Positions 10,892 to 22,849 of a stretch of DNA of 64,000 nt are shown here, in pieces. Made by a program: the position numbers and the translations under genes. The notes under the pieces are model-generated. The model searched no databases and had not been told where the DNA came from. It saw only the letters and a program-made list of their open reading frames with translations. This stretch comes from Lineus longissimus (Eukaryota; Nemertea; Pilidiophora; Heteronemertea; Lineidae). Within the stretch, counting starts at the first letter, position 1, and every line of letters begins with the position of its first letter. The stretch is taken from positions 15,316,001 to 15,380,000 of the forward strand of contig NC_088317.1 in NCBI RefSeq assembly GCF_910592395.1. The letters are read 5' to 3'.

Positions 10892-12520
10892 TGCCTATTA
10901 AGCTGGTCATACAAGTGAATTGAGAACCATTGCCAGTGGTGAGCAGACAGCACAGGACAATGCTGGTATCAACTTAAAACTTCTTGGTTCAATCTCATTC
11001 AGACTTATCTGAGGCAGTGCACCACTCCAAAAATTCTGTGGTTTCTGAGTTGGATTGGAAGTATGAAATGACCAGGACCCTGGTTATCAAGGATGGGTAA
11101 AATCTAGGAAGTGCAACATCAGCATTAACCATGCAGGACACAGAAATATGTAGGCTTTCCCTTTGAACTGCATTTATTGGACACGGAGAGACAATATTTT
11201 TTAGACCAACAAAACCTGTTAGCACATTTCAATTAACACTTTGCAGAACATAATTACAATCCAACATACTAATATGTATTAACAAGACTAGCTACCCAGT
11301 AGAATATTTTAATGAACTCCTTGTGAAACACAATCACACATATCATGTAGTTTGGTTCTCAAACGTTCTGCTGAGGTAGGTTTGGTATTGGCCATTAATT
11401 ACAAAAAAAACAGTCACGTCCAACACACTATATTTTCGCTGTGGGTGACCCACTTTCCAGGCAGTATTTGGCGAGAACCAATACACTGTTAACAGTATCT
11501 ATTTCAAATTTGCGTCACAATTTTGCTCTAGTTTTTAGCCAAAAGCAAATCTCTGCCACTAGAGAGACGTTTGGTAACCAAAATAACATACCGGGTAGCC
11601 CATACTGATCAGAACTTCGATTGTTTTGGTAAATTGGCACTTGACAAAGGTCAGAACAGGATGCCTTGCAAAAATCTCCTGAAAAAATGATGTTAATTAC
11701 AAACTTGTTTTCTTGCAAGAGTGCATGTACATAAAAAAAATATGTCTAACTAAAACTACAGTAATGGAAGTTCAAAATAACTTGAAGTAAGCCAGCACAT
11801 CCTGAACAAAGTTAATAACTTCGTAACTTGCCAGTGAATATACTAAAAAAATAGACCCAGAGGCCAAATGGCAGTTAAGCCATATAAGGGGAACATTTCT
11901 GATGTAAATACCTCTGAAGCAGTTGGGTCAAGGCCCTATGTGTGACAGAAATAAGGCACTTCCAATAAGGATAGTGAATTTTTATTTTCTTTTAAACCCT
12001 CTATTATGGCATTACCAAAATCGGTCATTTTGTCTAAATTTATCCCCGAAATTCCATTTGAAGAGTTTGTGTAGAAGTAACCAAATATGCCTATCCTCTT
12101 CAGTAATGCCATAACCTCAACCGAGTCGTTTCAGAGATATTTACATTGGAAGTAGCCGTCACCCAGAAGTGTACACTGTACCAAGTTTGAATAAAACGGC
12201 TTCAGCCGTAAAAAAATGTGCCACCAAATGTTTACGACAATGGATGATAATGGACGGTGCATAATTACTATAGACCCTTCCTTGGGTTATAATGACCAAA
12301 AATGTCTCCACTCTGCATCACAAGTAGTAGATCTCGCCTATTCAGCACTAAAGGTCAACTGTAACTTTCACTTTGTTCGTCAATGAGAGGTCCTAGAGTT
12401 TCCTCTTTATACTTCATAATTAGACACACAGCGCCCCAATGTTAGGTAGGGTGTATGACTTACCAAAGGTGAACTAAAAAGCATACAAAGCCCATTAACT
12501 CCCCCCCCCCCAACACATGT
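10892..12520. other. long intergenic stretch, nothing recognised
   Basis: No exon-like open frame with plausible splice sites is seen. A C-run lies at about 12501-12511. Short open frames of 60-76 codons lack recognisable motifs. Confidence 0.4.
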
Positions 12521-15131
12521 GTTTTGTGCCAAATGGGGACTACCCATATTTAATCTCACAAATGGGGACACAAATGCTTATGTACATTTTGTCCCTATTG
12601 ACAAGGATGGAGCAGAAGGATACATCCTGTGCTGACTAAGTTGGGGCTCTATTTGCTAGGGGTTCAAACTTGTGTGGTCGATTTGGGGGAAGTGACCCCA
12701 TTTTGCAACAAATACAAGAGAGAAAGACACATCGAGATACAGTCGCAGATTTATCAGGGACCCAGTTTAGACAACCGAAACACCTCATCGTCTTGATGCC
12801 AGGATGGCAATTTGAGGAGATTCTGTATAAATCTATTGATATTCTTTTTTCCACGGCTCGTGTATAAACCTATAAGTAGAAGTTTGCACACAAATTAAGA
12901 CAGGTCCCAAGACCCTCAATTCAAACAACTTTGTACAAACCCCTTGACCCTCTGTTAATACATGTATGCTCATTTTCTCAACAAATGACAATTAATTACC
13001 TTGGTAACATAAAATGCACTACTAAATAATCAGAAAATATGAAGACTAACTCCTTATGAAGTGATAATAAACAGTAACAGATTTTTAAATGGTTCAGCAA
13101 TGGCTTTTCAAATATACTACACTCAGTTTTTGTGTAGTGCAAAGCCATTTGCCTCAATAACCTGCCAACAATATAAACTGAAGTCTTTCTTGAGACTTGT
13201 CTAGGAGCATAGTTTAACACATATACATATGTTTTGTGCCAAATGGGGACTACCCATATATAATAATCCCACAAATGGGGACACTAATGCCTATGTACAT
13301 GTTGTCCCCATTTGACAAGGATGGAGCAGAAGGACACATCCTGTGCTGACTAAGTGGGGGCTCCATTTGCTCGGGGTTCAAATTTGTGTGGTCAATTTGG
13401 GGGAAGTGACCCCATTTGGCAACAAATACAAGAGAGAAAGACACATCGAGATACAGTCGCAGATCTATCAGAGACCCAGTTTAGACAACCGAAACACCTC
13501 CTCATCATCTTGATGCTAGGATGGCAATTTGAGGAGATTCTGTATAAATCCATTGATATTCTTTTTTCCACGGCTCGTGTATGAACCTATCTGTAGAAGT
13601 TTGCACACAAATTTAGATAGGTCCCAAGACCCTCAATTCAAACAACTTTGTACAAACCCCTTGACCCTCTGTTAATACATGTATGCTCATTTTCTCAACA
13701 AATGACAATTAATTACCTTGGTAACATAAAATGCACTACTAAATAATCAGAAAATATGAAGACTTACTCCTTATGAAGTGGTAATAAACAGTAACAGATT
13801 TTTAAAAGGTTCAGCAATGGCTTTTCAAATATACTACAATTAGTTTTTGTGTAGTGCAAAGCCATTTGCCTCAATAACCATGATAACCTGCCAACAATAT
13901 AAACTAAAGTCTTTCTTGAGCCTTGTCTAGGAGCATAGTTTGACACACATACATATGTTTTGTGCCAAATGGGGACTACCCATATTTAATCCAACAAATG
14001 GGGACACAAATGCCTCTGTACATTTTGTCCCTATTTGACAAGGATGGAGCAGAAGGACACATCCTGTGCTGACTAAGTGGGGGCTCCATTTGCTAGGGGT
14101 TCAAACTTGTGTGGTCGATTTGGGGAAAGTGACCCCATTTGGCAACAAATACAAGAGAGAAAGGCACATCGAGATACAGTCGCAGATCTATAAGGGACCC
14201 AGTTTAGACAACCGAAACACCTCCTCATCATCTTGATGCTAGGATGGCAATTTGAGGAGATTCTGTATAAATCTATTGATATTCTTTTTTCCACGGCTCG
14301 TGTATGAACCTATCTGTAGAAGTTTGCACACAAATTTAGATAGGTCCCAAGACCCTCAATTCAAACAACTTTGTACAAACCCCTTGACCCTCTGTTAATA
14401 CATGTATGCTCATTTTCTCAACAAATGACAATTAATTACCTCGGTAACATAAAATGAACTACTAAATAATCAGAAAATATGAAGACTTACTCCTTATGAA
14501 GTGGTAATAAACAGTAACAGATTTTTAAAAGGTGCAGCAATGGCTTTTCAAATATACTACAATTAGTTTTTGTGTAGTGCAAAGCCATTTGCCTCAATAA
14601 CCATGATAACCTGCCAACAATATAAACTAAAGTCTTTCTTGAGCCTTGTCTAGGAGCATAGTTTGACACACATACATATGTTTTGTGCCAAATGGGGACT
14701 ACCCATATTTAATCCAACAAATGGGGACACAAATGCCTCTGTACATTTTGTCCCCATTTGACAAGGGTTGAGCAGAAGGACACACTCTGTGTTGACTAAG
14801 TGGGGACTCTATTCCTGCACTATCTATTCGTTGAGATCGTGAGCCCCTAGACCTAGTTAATACATGTATACTCATTTCCTCAGCAAATGAAAATTGATTA
14901 CCTCGGTAACATAAAATGCCCTACTAAATAATCAGAAAATATGAAGACTTACTCCTTATGAAGTGGTAATAAACAGTAACAGATTTTTAGATGGTTCAGC
15001 AATGGCTTCCCAATAATACTACACTTAGATTTTGTGAAGTGCGAAGTCATTTGCCTCAATAATTAGGAGTTACAGTCCTGCCCAAATAAAAACTAAGCTC
15101 TTTCTTGAGCCTTGTCTAGGAGCATAGTTTG
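12521..15131 (+). repeat. tandem duplication, ~710-726-bp units, 3.6 copies
   Basis: Units start with GTTTTGTGCCAAATGGGGAC at 12521, 13231, 13957 and 14680. Units 2 and 3 are very alike. The fourth has lost an internal part after TGTTGACTAAGTGGGGAC but resumes at TACTCATTTCCTCAG and runs to about 15131. Each unit repeats the same 60-90-codon open frames, none with a known domain. Confidence 0.9.
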
Positions 15132-15422
15132 ATAAAGTACACACCTTTTAGTGATTTTTAGGACACCACATCCTGTACGCAGGCATACACAACACAATAG
15201 GCACCCTCTAAGTACTATATATCGCCAATAGCCGGTCCGATAATTACTTTCCTGAGCCACTATCATTTACAGTGAATGGTATAATAGTTTTAGTAAAAAA
15301 TACTTCAAACTTCACTAAGTAATTTAATTAGGACTTTTTTTCACAAGGTTACATCAGGCTTACTGATGAACATAACTGCATGCCACTGCACAATAGCTGG
15401 AGCCCGAGTTGAAGATCATCAG
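15132..15422. other. intergenic spacer, nothing recognised
   Basis: Unique AT-rich sequence between the tandem array and a MITE. No feature seen. Confidence 0.4.
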
Positions 15423-15556
15423 TACCATCACATAGGGTGACTTTAAACAGCAGGGTGACTTTGAACACCCCCCAGAAATGATTGTTGTGACGAGAAACAT
15501 CTACAGCCGGGTGTTCAAAGTTACCCCACTGTTCAAAGTCACCTTGTGTGACGGTA
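15423..15556. mobile_element. 134-bp palindromic MITE, copy 1
   Basis: Terminal inverted repeats begin TACC(A/G)TCACA and end TGTGACGGTA. The arms carry AGGGTGACTTTGAACACCC and its complement, and the whole element can fold back on itself. A second copy is at 17159-17291 with the middle in the opposite orientation. TA at both ends suggests a TA target site. Confidence 0.8.
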
Positions 15557-17158
15557 CTACAGACACTGAAAATATGAAACCACTCCTCTCCTCTGCTTGT
15601 TACCGACCCTAATGCAACAGCCTTATTTCACAGATATAAGCCGACTGTAAGTCTAATGTTAAGGCATTTAGGCCATGATATTGACTTTGCATGAACAATT
15701 AATCAAAGTATACAACAATTCAGCAAATACCTATACAATTTGTTCCACAGTGTGGGTTTGAGCTTTTTCACCACACTGTAGTATGCAATGTTTCTCTACA
15801 TAATATCATCAATGTCATCTAGCCACAAACACTTGCCACAAGTACTAGTGATTTTTATCCGAGTACATCAACTTTACACATTTTATATTTCCCCATTGCA
15901 TATAACTTTTGTTATATTGGGTGCCAGACTGTCTAAGTAACCATAGAAACACGATTTTGTTTGCTCCCACTAATTGTTACTCAGTAGCCTGAGATACATT
16001 GTGTTCACACTAAAAGCCCTATCAAACCGTTTTTCTGATATTGAATAGCGGAATTCGCTTTGGTTATAGGGCATACATTTTGGTAGCGTCACACTACACT
16101 CTGAAGTGATTCAAAGCGCCACAATATGAGTGACACTGAAAGCGCAATGACCCGCTATAAACCATGAGCCCTCTACAAAGTATTTAGTTATTTGGACTGT
16201 GGAATTATTCACTCACTCAAGTTCATGACTTAAACTTGGGCTCAAACCTTGTATGTCAGGCACCTGATTTTACATGATTTCTAATATGGTGCCCAAAATA
16301 GTATTGGTCACGTGCCTAAACACCTAAAGTTATCATTAAGTTTCCAAAGTAAGAAAGTCAGGCTATTAAGTCCTAGTTAAAAGATGATTTAGGAAGAGGA
16401 TATCACAAAACACCAAAATATTGGGAGATTTGTCTTTTACTGACCAAACAGGGACTCTTCATCTACACTATTGATAATAGGGACATGCAATGTCCAGACA
16501 TTCCTTCCAGGTTTCAAACGGGCACCTCCCAATGAGCAAGGTGGTCCCAACTTGAATTCAATTGCAAGCATACACACATGATACATTGCAAAAGGAGATG
16601 ATACAGTTATGTGTACATTTTGCACCGATATACTAAGTACATGTAAATTGGTGCAAATGCACACTGCGCCAACCATTTGACTTAAACAATGATTGATGAC
16701 ATGACATTTTTGCAAAAATTGTCCACTCTGAAAATGGCAAAAAAGTCTCATCAATGCGATTAACTGAATATATTGGTTATAGAGACGATGATAATGACCA
16801 ATGCATCGTTCCACAGATTTTTGCTGTTCTTTGCTAGCCTTCAGTCACAGGCCCTCTATTTACACCCTGGACATCAGGGGTACCATATTACACATGAAGC
16901 CTGATTGGCTGCCGTAAACCCGACGGTGAAAAATTGTGACAAATAGGTGACCCCCTTCAAACTCAGGGATAGAGCTAAGGGAGGTATGAGTGCAATACAA
17001 AACCCCTGATGTTCAGGATATCTATTTATCATATTTATGGAGAAAGTTTAGCTCGAGAAAATAATCACATCAGCCACCGACTCAATGTTTTTGCCTATTG
17101 GCAGTTTGGCTGCACAAACTTTAGTCGACATACATGCACATGACATACAGAACCCAAG
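15557..17158. other. intergenic or 3' UTR-side sequence of the minus-strand gene
   Basis: No coding exon is recognised. A 125-codon minus frame at 16437-16814 has no motif or splice context. Part of this may be 3' UTR of the minus-strand gene ending at 17326, but I found no clear minus-strand AATAAA close to the stop. Confidence 0.4.
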
Positions 17159-17291
17159 TACCGTCACACGGGGTGACTTTGAACAGTGGGGTAACTTTGA
17201 ACACCCAGCTGTAGATGTTTCTCGTCACAAGAATCATTTCTGGGGGGTTTCAAAGTCGCCCCGCTGTTCAAAGTCATCCCATGTGACGGTA
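17159..17291. mobile_element. 133-bp palindromic MITE, copy 2
   Basis: Ends TACCGTCACACGG and its near-complement CCATGTGACGGTA. The arms hold GGGTGACTTTGAACAG and GTAACTTTGAACACCC with inverted partners. It lies 34 bp past the stop codon of the minus-strand gene, so it probably falls in that gene's 3' UTR. Confidence 0.8.
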
Positions 17292-17325
17292 ACGGTATTC
17301 TCAAAACATCTTCTTACAATAAATT

Positions 17326-17540
17326 TTACTTGAACTTTTTATACTGATCAGCCTGCCTTTTTTTGGCTTTCACAATTTGATGTCTCACAAAATCTTTGAT
17401 GTTCCTCCAATCCCTATCTTTAACACATGGCTCCTCTTTTTTACAATCGTCTACATCTTTCTTTCCTGGGCACTTTTTAAGAGCTATGTGACGCTGGAAG
17501 TGCCTTAGGACTGCTTCCCTTTGCTCATCAGTCCATGGAG
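17326..17540 (-). CDS. terminal exon: SANT/Myb-like domain
   Basis: The acceptor is a T-run followed by CAG (on the minus strand), just above 17540. The first two bases complete an Ala codon begun in the previous exon. It then encodes 70 residues and TAA at 17328-17326. Tryptophans sit at domain positions 2 and 44, spaced as in SANT/Myb helices, with two cysteines in the centre. Composition is strongly basic at the end (AKKRQADQYKKFK). Confidence 0.75.
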
Positions 17541-19168
17541 CTGAAAAAACCCATTACAAATAAGGATAAGTGCTTGGGAATATCATTCAAACCACAATAA
17601 AATAGTCAGGGACCATGTGTTTAACATTATTCACCTACATGTATGCAGGATAAGAAGGCCTTGACCTTTTGTGATCTTGAGGAGTGGAAAAAGTAAAGCC
17701 TGTTCTAGCCAAAGGGCTTTGCCTATCACCGGTTTCTGTGACAATAAGTGGCTCTAGTATCTACTCCCCCAGAATGGGATGTCAGTCCAGCGCATGCAAC
17801 TTCCTAGTTGAACTGGTACCCATATTACCGACTGATCCCGTTAGCCAATGTGAACAACCGAACCTCACCTGGTCTTATTAATGCAATTTGCAAAATGCAA
17901 AATGATGAAAAGTCATGATAATTGACAAATCTCCCTTGATTATTGTTACAATTAATGATGATATTACCCAATCACCAATATCGTGGAAAAGGAGTTTTTT
18001 GTTTTGGCTTTTGTGATCTGACGGTAATGGGAGTTCAAACCTAGGTTGGGCGAGGAAGGAGAGGGCAAATGGACTTTACCAACATCCAAAGGAAGTCTGC
18101 CCTAGCTAAGAAAGTTCAATTAAATCTACTCAAACTAAGTAGACCTATTTCCCTGATTCTTATAAGGCTTTTAGCTTTGCTCTACAGTTTCATGCCAAGA
18201 TGCTGGCAGGGTTTGTAACGACATGGAGAGCACAGGTCCATCTTTTCTGTACCATTAACGTTTTTCAATTAATATTGCTTCTTTTCATCAGGTTTAGATT
18301 ACCTTTCTTTGATGTGTGGGGCGCTTCCTTTTTCTTCTTTGTTTTCTTTGTCTTCAAAGTCTTGGAACTAGAACTTGGAACTAGAATTAGAACAATGTCA
18401 AATATTTTCATTGCAGACCTGACAAAATTGGAATAATTCACATAATACATACCAAAGCTAAAATGGTCCAGAAACATTGTGTTTTCCTCATGTAACATCA
18501 TTATTTCAGCCAGACAAGGAATGAGATTGCACTTTAGCTCATGGGTTCCCCTTAAAGGCCAGGGTCCAGGCAGACCTAGGTCAGTAGGACGGTAGTACTA
18601 AAATGCATCACAGGTGATTACTATGCGGTGGTAAATTCTCAAGAATGGACCATGGCCTTTGAAATTACCGAAGTGTATATTTGAACTCAGTTAGCTGTCC
18701 ATAGCTTTGTGACCTTGAAAAATAGGTCATATTAGAAAGCCAATTCATATGTGGCTTCTACCAGAAGAGAGTAAACCTACGACCATCATTTCAGGAAATT
18801 AGCCATTTTTGCATTATGCCTAACACCCCTGATCATGCTAAGGACTGAGGCTACTCTGCAATTTATGCTACCACTTCGGAAGGTTTTCGTTTGTCTCATG
18901 AGGTACGCAGTTGACTGCTAAGTAATCCAAAATCGGCAGCTGAGTACTGCAGGGAGTGAGCCACTGAATCATAAGAAATTTTGGCAAAACAGGTACTGTG
19001 ATGTGACATCCTTATATCTTGGCCACATACCTGCATCCGCCTCGGCAACACCAACATCAGACTCATCCTGATCATAATCATGACCACCTTCATCTTCACC
19101 TTCATCATTATCGTCCTCATCAGTCTGATTATCGACATCATCCTCTACCTCATCTTCAAATGTTACTT
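17326..19168 (-). CDS. SANT/Myb-like C-terminal-domain protein, last three exons (5' end not found)
   Basis: Three minus-strand exons, 19168-19031, 18380-18303 and 17540-17326, join in frame. All internal junctions are phase 1 with AG/GT borders. In order the protein has an acidic Asp/Glu-rich stretch (46 codons, starting EVTFEDEVEDD), a Ser/Lys-rich stretch (26 codons, with KTKKTKKKKEA, a likely nuclear-localisation signal), and a 70-residue C-terminal domain starting PWTDEQREAVLRHFQ, containing PGKKDVDDC and RDWRNIKDFVRHQ, then a stop. From memory, this PW(T/S)..E..AV..HF...PGK..C....P...R.W..IK.FV pattern is a C-terminal SANT/Myb-like module of multi-copy, uncharacterised fish and invertebrate nuclear proteins. 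A chromatin or DNA-binding role is inference. Upstream exons at higher coordinates were not identified. Confidence 0.7.
18303..18380 (-). CDS. internal exon: Ser/Lys-rich linker
   Basis: 78 bp, phase 1 at both ends. The acceptor is AATTCTAG and the donor AAAG/GTAATC on the minus strand. It encodes PSSSSKTLKTKKTKKKKEAP and on. A second possible acceptor 13 bp further in (inside a duplicated TTCTAGTTCCAAG) would break the frame. Being symmetric, the exon could be skipped without a frameshift. Confidence 0.65.
19031..19168 (-). CDS. internal exon: acidic stretch
   Basis: 138 bp, phase 1 at both ends. The acceptor is GTCATTTTCAG and the donor GCAG/GTATGT on the minus strand. It encodes an almost uninterrupted run of Asp and Glu with Gly and Asn, typical of disordered acidic regions in chromatin-associated proteins. 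The reverse frame reads as a His-rich string, a by-product of the GAT/GAC codons. Confidence 0.7.
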
Positions 19169-19347
19169 CTGAAAATGACAGATTCATATTTTATCTGTTA
19201 GAATTTTTCTTGTAATGCGATGTAGAGTAGATCCGATTTCCTCCAGGGTAGGGGAATGGTGGTCATGGTCTAACTCTTTGCTTGTCCTTCATGGCCATCC
19301 CTGACCTATCCTCCTGGAAAAAATTATCCCTGGAAAGAATAAAATAG

Positions 19348-19935
19348 CAAGAGCCCATTGTGCTCACTGTAGCGATATGTAGTTGACCATTCTATGCCGA
19401 ATGGTTACATTAAAACGTTCTATAGCTTACAGTCAAATTGCCATCTGACTCCAGGGTCAAATCGAAAATCCATGTGACACATACTGACATACTGTAGTCG
19501 CTAGATGTACCAATGTTATCAAATTGGTGGCAATCAGGGAAGTACTCATAAAGGAAAAATCACATTTCTAAGGTTCTCAGACTTGGCCCCCTGGCGGCCA
19601 AATAGTGAATCGGATCTGATCGAACTTCGACACCTTAGATCACCTGACCATAGGTTACATTTGTATCAAGTTTGGGATCAATTGTCATCGCGGTTAAGAA
19701 TTGTGCTCTAGTAGCTGTGCAACGGCCAACTTGCACCATTTGACCTCACTGACCTTGAAACGGTGAAGCAGATCGGACCCAACATCGGCCCCTGAGATCA
19801 CCTGACCTATTGGCTACATGTGGACTGAATTTGAGATCACTGGTCATTGTGGTTAAAGAAACGTTCCATGGTAACAGCCAACTTACGCCATTTGACCTAT
19901 GTGACCTTGAAAAGAAGGTCATATATGGCAAGCCA
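19348..19935 (-). repeat. dispersed GACCTTGAAAAG-family element, inverted copy
   Basis: Reverse orientation of the 1059-2190 family. It shows CCATTGTGCTCAC at its start, then GGCCCCCTGGCGGCC, GATCACCTGACCATAGGTTAC, and two blocks with CCATTTGACCT followed by GACCTTGAAA. About 1.7 internal units remain. It lies upstream of the most 5' exon found for the minus-strand gene. Confidence 0.75.
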
Positions 19936-19949
19936 AAAGGGAATTTATT

Positions 19950-20275
19950 CAGGACATTTTGAGAAATATGTTCAGGACATGAAATATTTATGCAGAACAA
20001 AAGAAATATATGCAGAACATGAGAAGTGCATGCAGGACTTTAGATTTATATTCAGGACAAGAAAAATACATGCAGGACATTAAAATTATATGCAGGAGAC
20101 GAAAAATATGTGCAGGACCTTAAATATTAATATCCAAGACAAGAAAAATCTAAGAAATATATGCAGAACAGCAGAAGTGTATGCAGGACGTGAAATATTC
20201 TATGCAAGACATAAAACATATTCAGGAGATAAAAAGTATATGCAGGACGTGAGATATGTTGAGAACATGGCCTAT
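19950..20275 (+). repeat. degenerate ~27-bp minisatellite
   Basis: About a dozen diverged units resembling TGCAGGACATGAAATATA (ATTCAGGACAAGAAAAATAC, ATGCAGAACAAAAGAAATAT). The segment just after it (to about 20400) has the same words inverted (CATGTCCTGCATGC, TTCTCCTGCATATA), so the array ends in a weak inverted copy. Confidence 0.75.
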
Positions 20276-20399
20276 CATTTTCATTTCATGTCCTGCATGC
20301 ATTAAATAAGTTCTCCTGCATATAGCCATATAAAAGCCATTCTGCATGCTCATATTTGAGAAAAAAGTAGTCCTGAACACATTTTTGATATGCAAATTA

Positions 20400-21590
20400 G
20401 GCCATATATACCGCACATACTCTCGTCTTACTGATAGGCCTAAATCCTCCAACCTCTGAATATATTCAATGGTGGTGCTGTCTCAATGAAGGTATACATC
20501 AGGGGGTTAAAATTTTGAGAATTTGCTCAAACTTGATTTTCCTAATCTATATGACATCCTATTTAAAAACTGTCCACCAAAGGAATTTGACATCTGGACA
20601 ATGTGAAAGAAATGACAGACATTTCCAAGAGAGGTACAACTCGACGAAATGCCATAGAATACGACGAAAATCATCATTCTTTGGCCTACAGCACAAAGTT
20701 CAGGGACCTGCCCTGGCCATAATAAGTACGTTATGAAGCTATCAATTGGAGATGTAATTTTAAAGAACAACCCTTGCTACTCAGGAAACAACTTTCAGAA
20801 TCAGGGCCTATTTGGTTTCAAAGTTATTACAATGAATAATAAGACCATACGACTCGCAAAAATGACACCGAACTGAGACCGGGGCTAGGTAGGCTCATAT
20901 TGGCGTCAAATTATAAAGTGTTTTTCTCACTATTTTTCGCTTGTTTTGACTAATTAATTTAAATCATTAGCAATGGTACACTCATGGTCAGAAGTTAATG
21001 GACACCAGTTATTGCACATTTTCTCAGAAACAGCTGATCCTCTTGAACCCAAATTTTCACCTCTGGTGGAGAAACTCATTGGCTATCGAATGATATCATA
21101 GTTGACATCATGACCAATTGCATAACAAAGTTATTACATAATTTTGAGAGTCATGTATCTTTTATTTTTTTGTGAATCAATTTTTCAAAACCAAATTTAC
21201 CCTACATTATAGCTTACATGCTGCTAAGACTTTCTGAGAAAAAAAAATGGAAAAATATCATTTCAGTTTTGAGATATATCGAAATATCAAAATTTTTATA
21301 TTTTTATATTTTTGGGTTTTTTGCAACTGTATCATTGAGAAGTCATACCCAAATAAGGATTGGCACCAATTAGCGCAGCTAGCAGCTCATATTACTGAGA
21401 AAAGGTCAATACTTGGAAGTATCAAAATTTTCAAATCATAATTTTGAGATGTTCCTTTAGTTGAAAATAAGAACAAATTCATCAATCATTCAGGGGACAT
21501 GTTTACTACCAGGATATATCGAAAAATCAGAAAAATCTCACTATTTTGATATATCATAAAAGGTAAATGATACTTTCAAAAAAAATTCTT
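20400..21590. other. intergenic stretch, low-complexity AT-rich parts
   Basis: No exon is recognised. About 21120-21560 is very AT-rich with repeated GATATATC words. A 73-codon plus frame at 20515 lacks motifs. Confidence 0.4.
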
Positions 21591-21599
21591 CCAGCTGGT

Positions 21600-22300
21600 T
21601 TTCAAATGGGGACGTCCCGATTTTCTGGGGAGTTGCACATTTATAGGCGACTTGGGGAAGGGTTCGAATTTGGCACCAATTCCTACAATGCTGAGGGAGT
21701 CATTAGGCTTCCCCAGCCAAAAAGCTGGGGAAGACTATTGTATTTACTCCACTATAAAAATATTTCTTCTTCTTCTTCTTCTTCTTCTTGTTATTATTAT
21801 TATTATTATCACCTCTGGAGTCCAAACAGCTAGGAGTTTTTCAATGAAATTTGGTACAGGCATCAGTTGGGGGATATGAATAATGCAGGAATTATCCTTA
21901 TGGGCTATGTAATTTGCATAAAATCTATTGTTTTATGGCTAATTTTGGCCACATATTGACAAAAAAATTGTTTCCGGACAACTCCTCCGTAACCGCTTGA
22001 CCGAGAACACTGAAACTTACAGGGATGATAGGTGATATGCTGAAGTTGTGCATGTGGGTTTGATTTTTTCAGTTATTTAGTTATGTAACTAATTTGCATA
22101 ATAATGAGCTCTGTTAGTTTTTACCTGGTTATTACAAAATTTTAGAATGGGTTCCGAACGAAAGGCACTGCCGCAGCAGCTTTTTGGGTTGATGAAAAAC
22201 ACCATCGGGAACCCTCCGAGTTTGCCCCGCGAACTCCGGACACCTCTAGTTTTTGTCATTTTTGATGCAAGTGTCCATAAAATTCCTGGGCCCAGTTGCA
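21600..22300. repeat. composite dispersed repeat with CTT and TTA microsatellites
   Basis: Contains AAATGGGGACGTCCC (21604), a perfect hairpin CTTCCCCAGC-CAAAAA-GCTGGGGAAG (21708-21733), a (TTC)n run near 21766-21789 and an adjoining (TTA)n run to 21810. It continues through CCAAACAGCTAGGAG and a GC-richer block (CGAGTTTGCCCCGCGAACTC). This order is known to me from interspersed repeats of marine invertebrates. Confidence 0.6.
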
Positions 22301-22849
22301 AATAGTTTAAAATATAATGCCAGCTTTAGTGGATCGGTGTTATCCGAGTTCAAATTATTTTTACCTCACTCGGTGTCCACAGAAATACCATCAAATTGAA
22401 GAATGCAGACACCCTGCATGCCTCGTAAACCATGGATTTCTTCCTTTAGGTTGTGAAATAATCCAAATTTGATGAGGGCCGTGCTAAAAGCGTGTGATAT
22501 CTCATACATTGTCATATAGGCCTTTTTACTCTAGGCTTATTGTATGATGTGATTTTGCAGAAAGCCCTAAAAGACTGCGTGTTCAGTCTTATTCCTAAAC
22601 AATGTATACTGTACATGAACTCCATGCTGGTTTTAAAGAATGTTTTGTTAGAATCATTGCGACAGCACAGGAGTTTTGAGCATTTATTGACAAGTATAGG
22701 CCTATCAACACTTTATCAACTAGACAATACATGCAATAAGACATAACACGATCGAGACGAATCGCTGTGAGCACCCGCATCCGCAGGCCTGACGCTGTAG
22801 TGGTTTTGAAGTTCTGGAGTGTAAGGGAAAGAGTAGCCATATTGGATAT
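22301..22849. other. intergenic stretch, nothing certain
   Basis: No repeat structure is seen. An 81-codon minus frame (22595-22840) starts with MATLSLTLQ in good context but has no recognised domain or splice support. Confidence 0.35.

Noticed and set aside
16437-16814. 125-codon minus frame
   Set aside because: No recognisable domain, no splice borders and no compositional bias typical of coding sequence.
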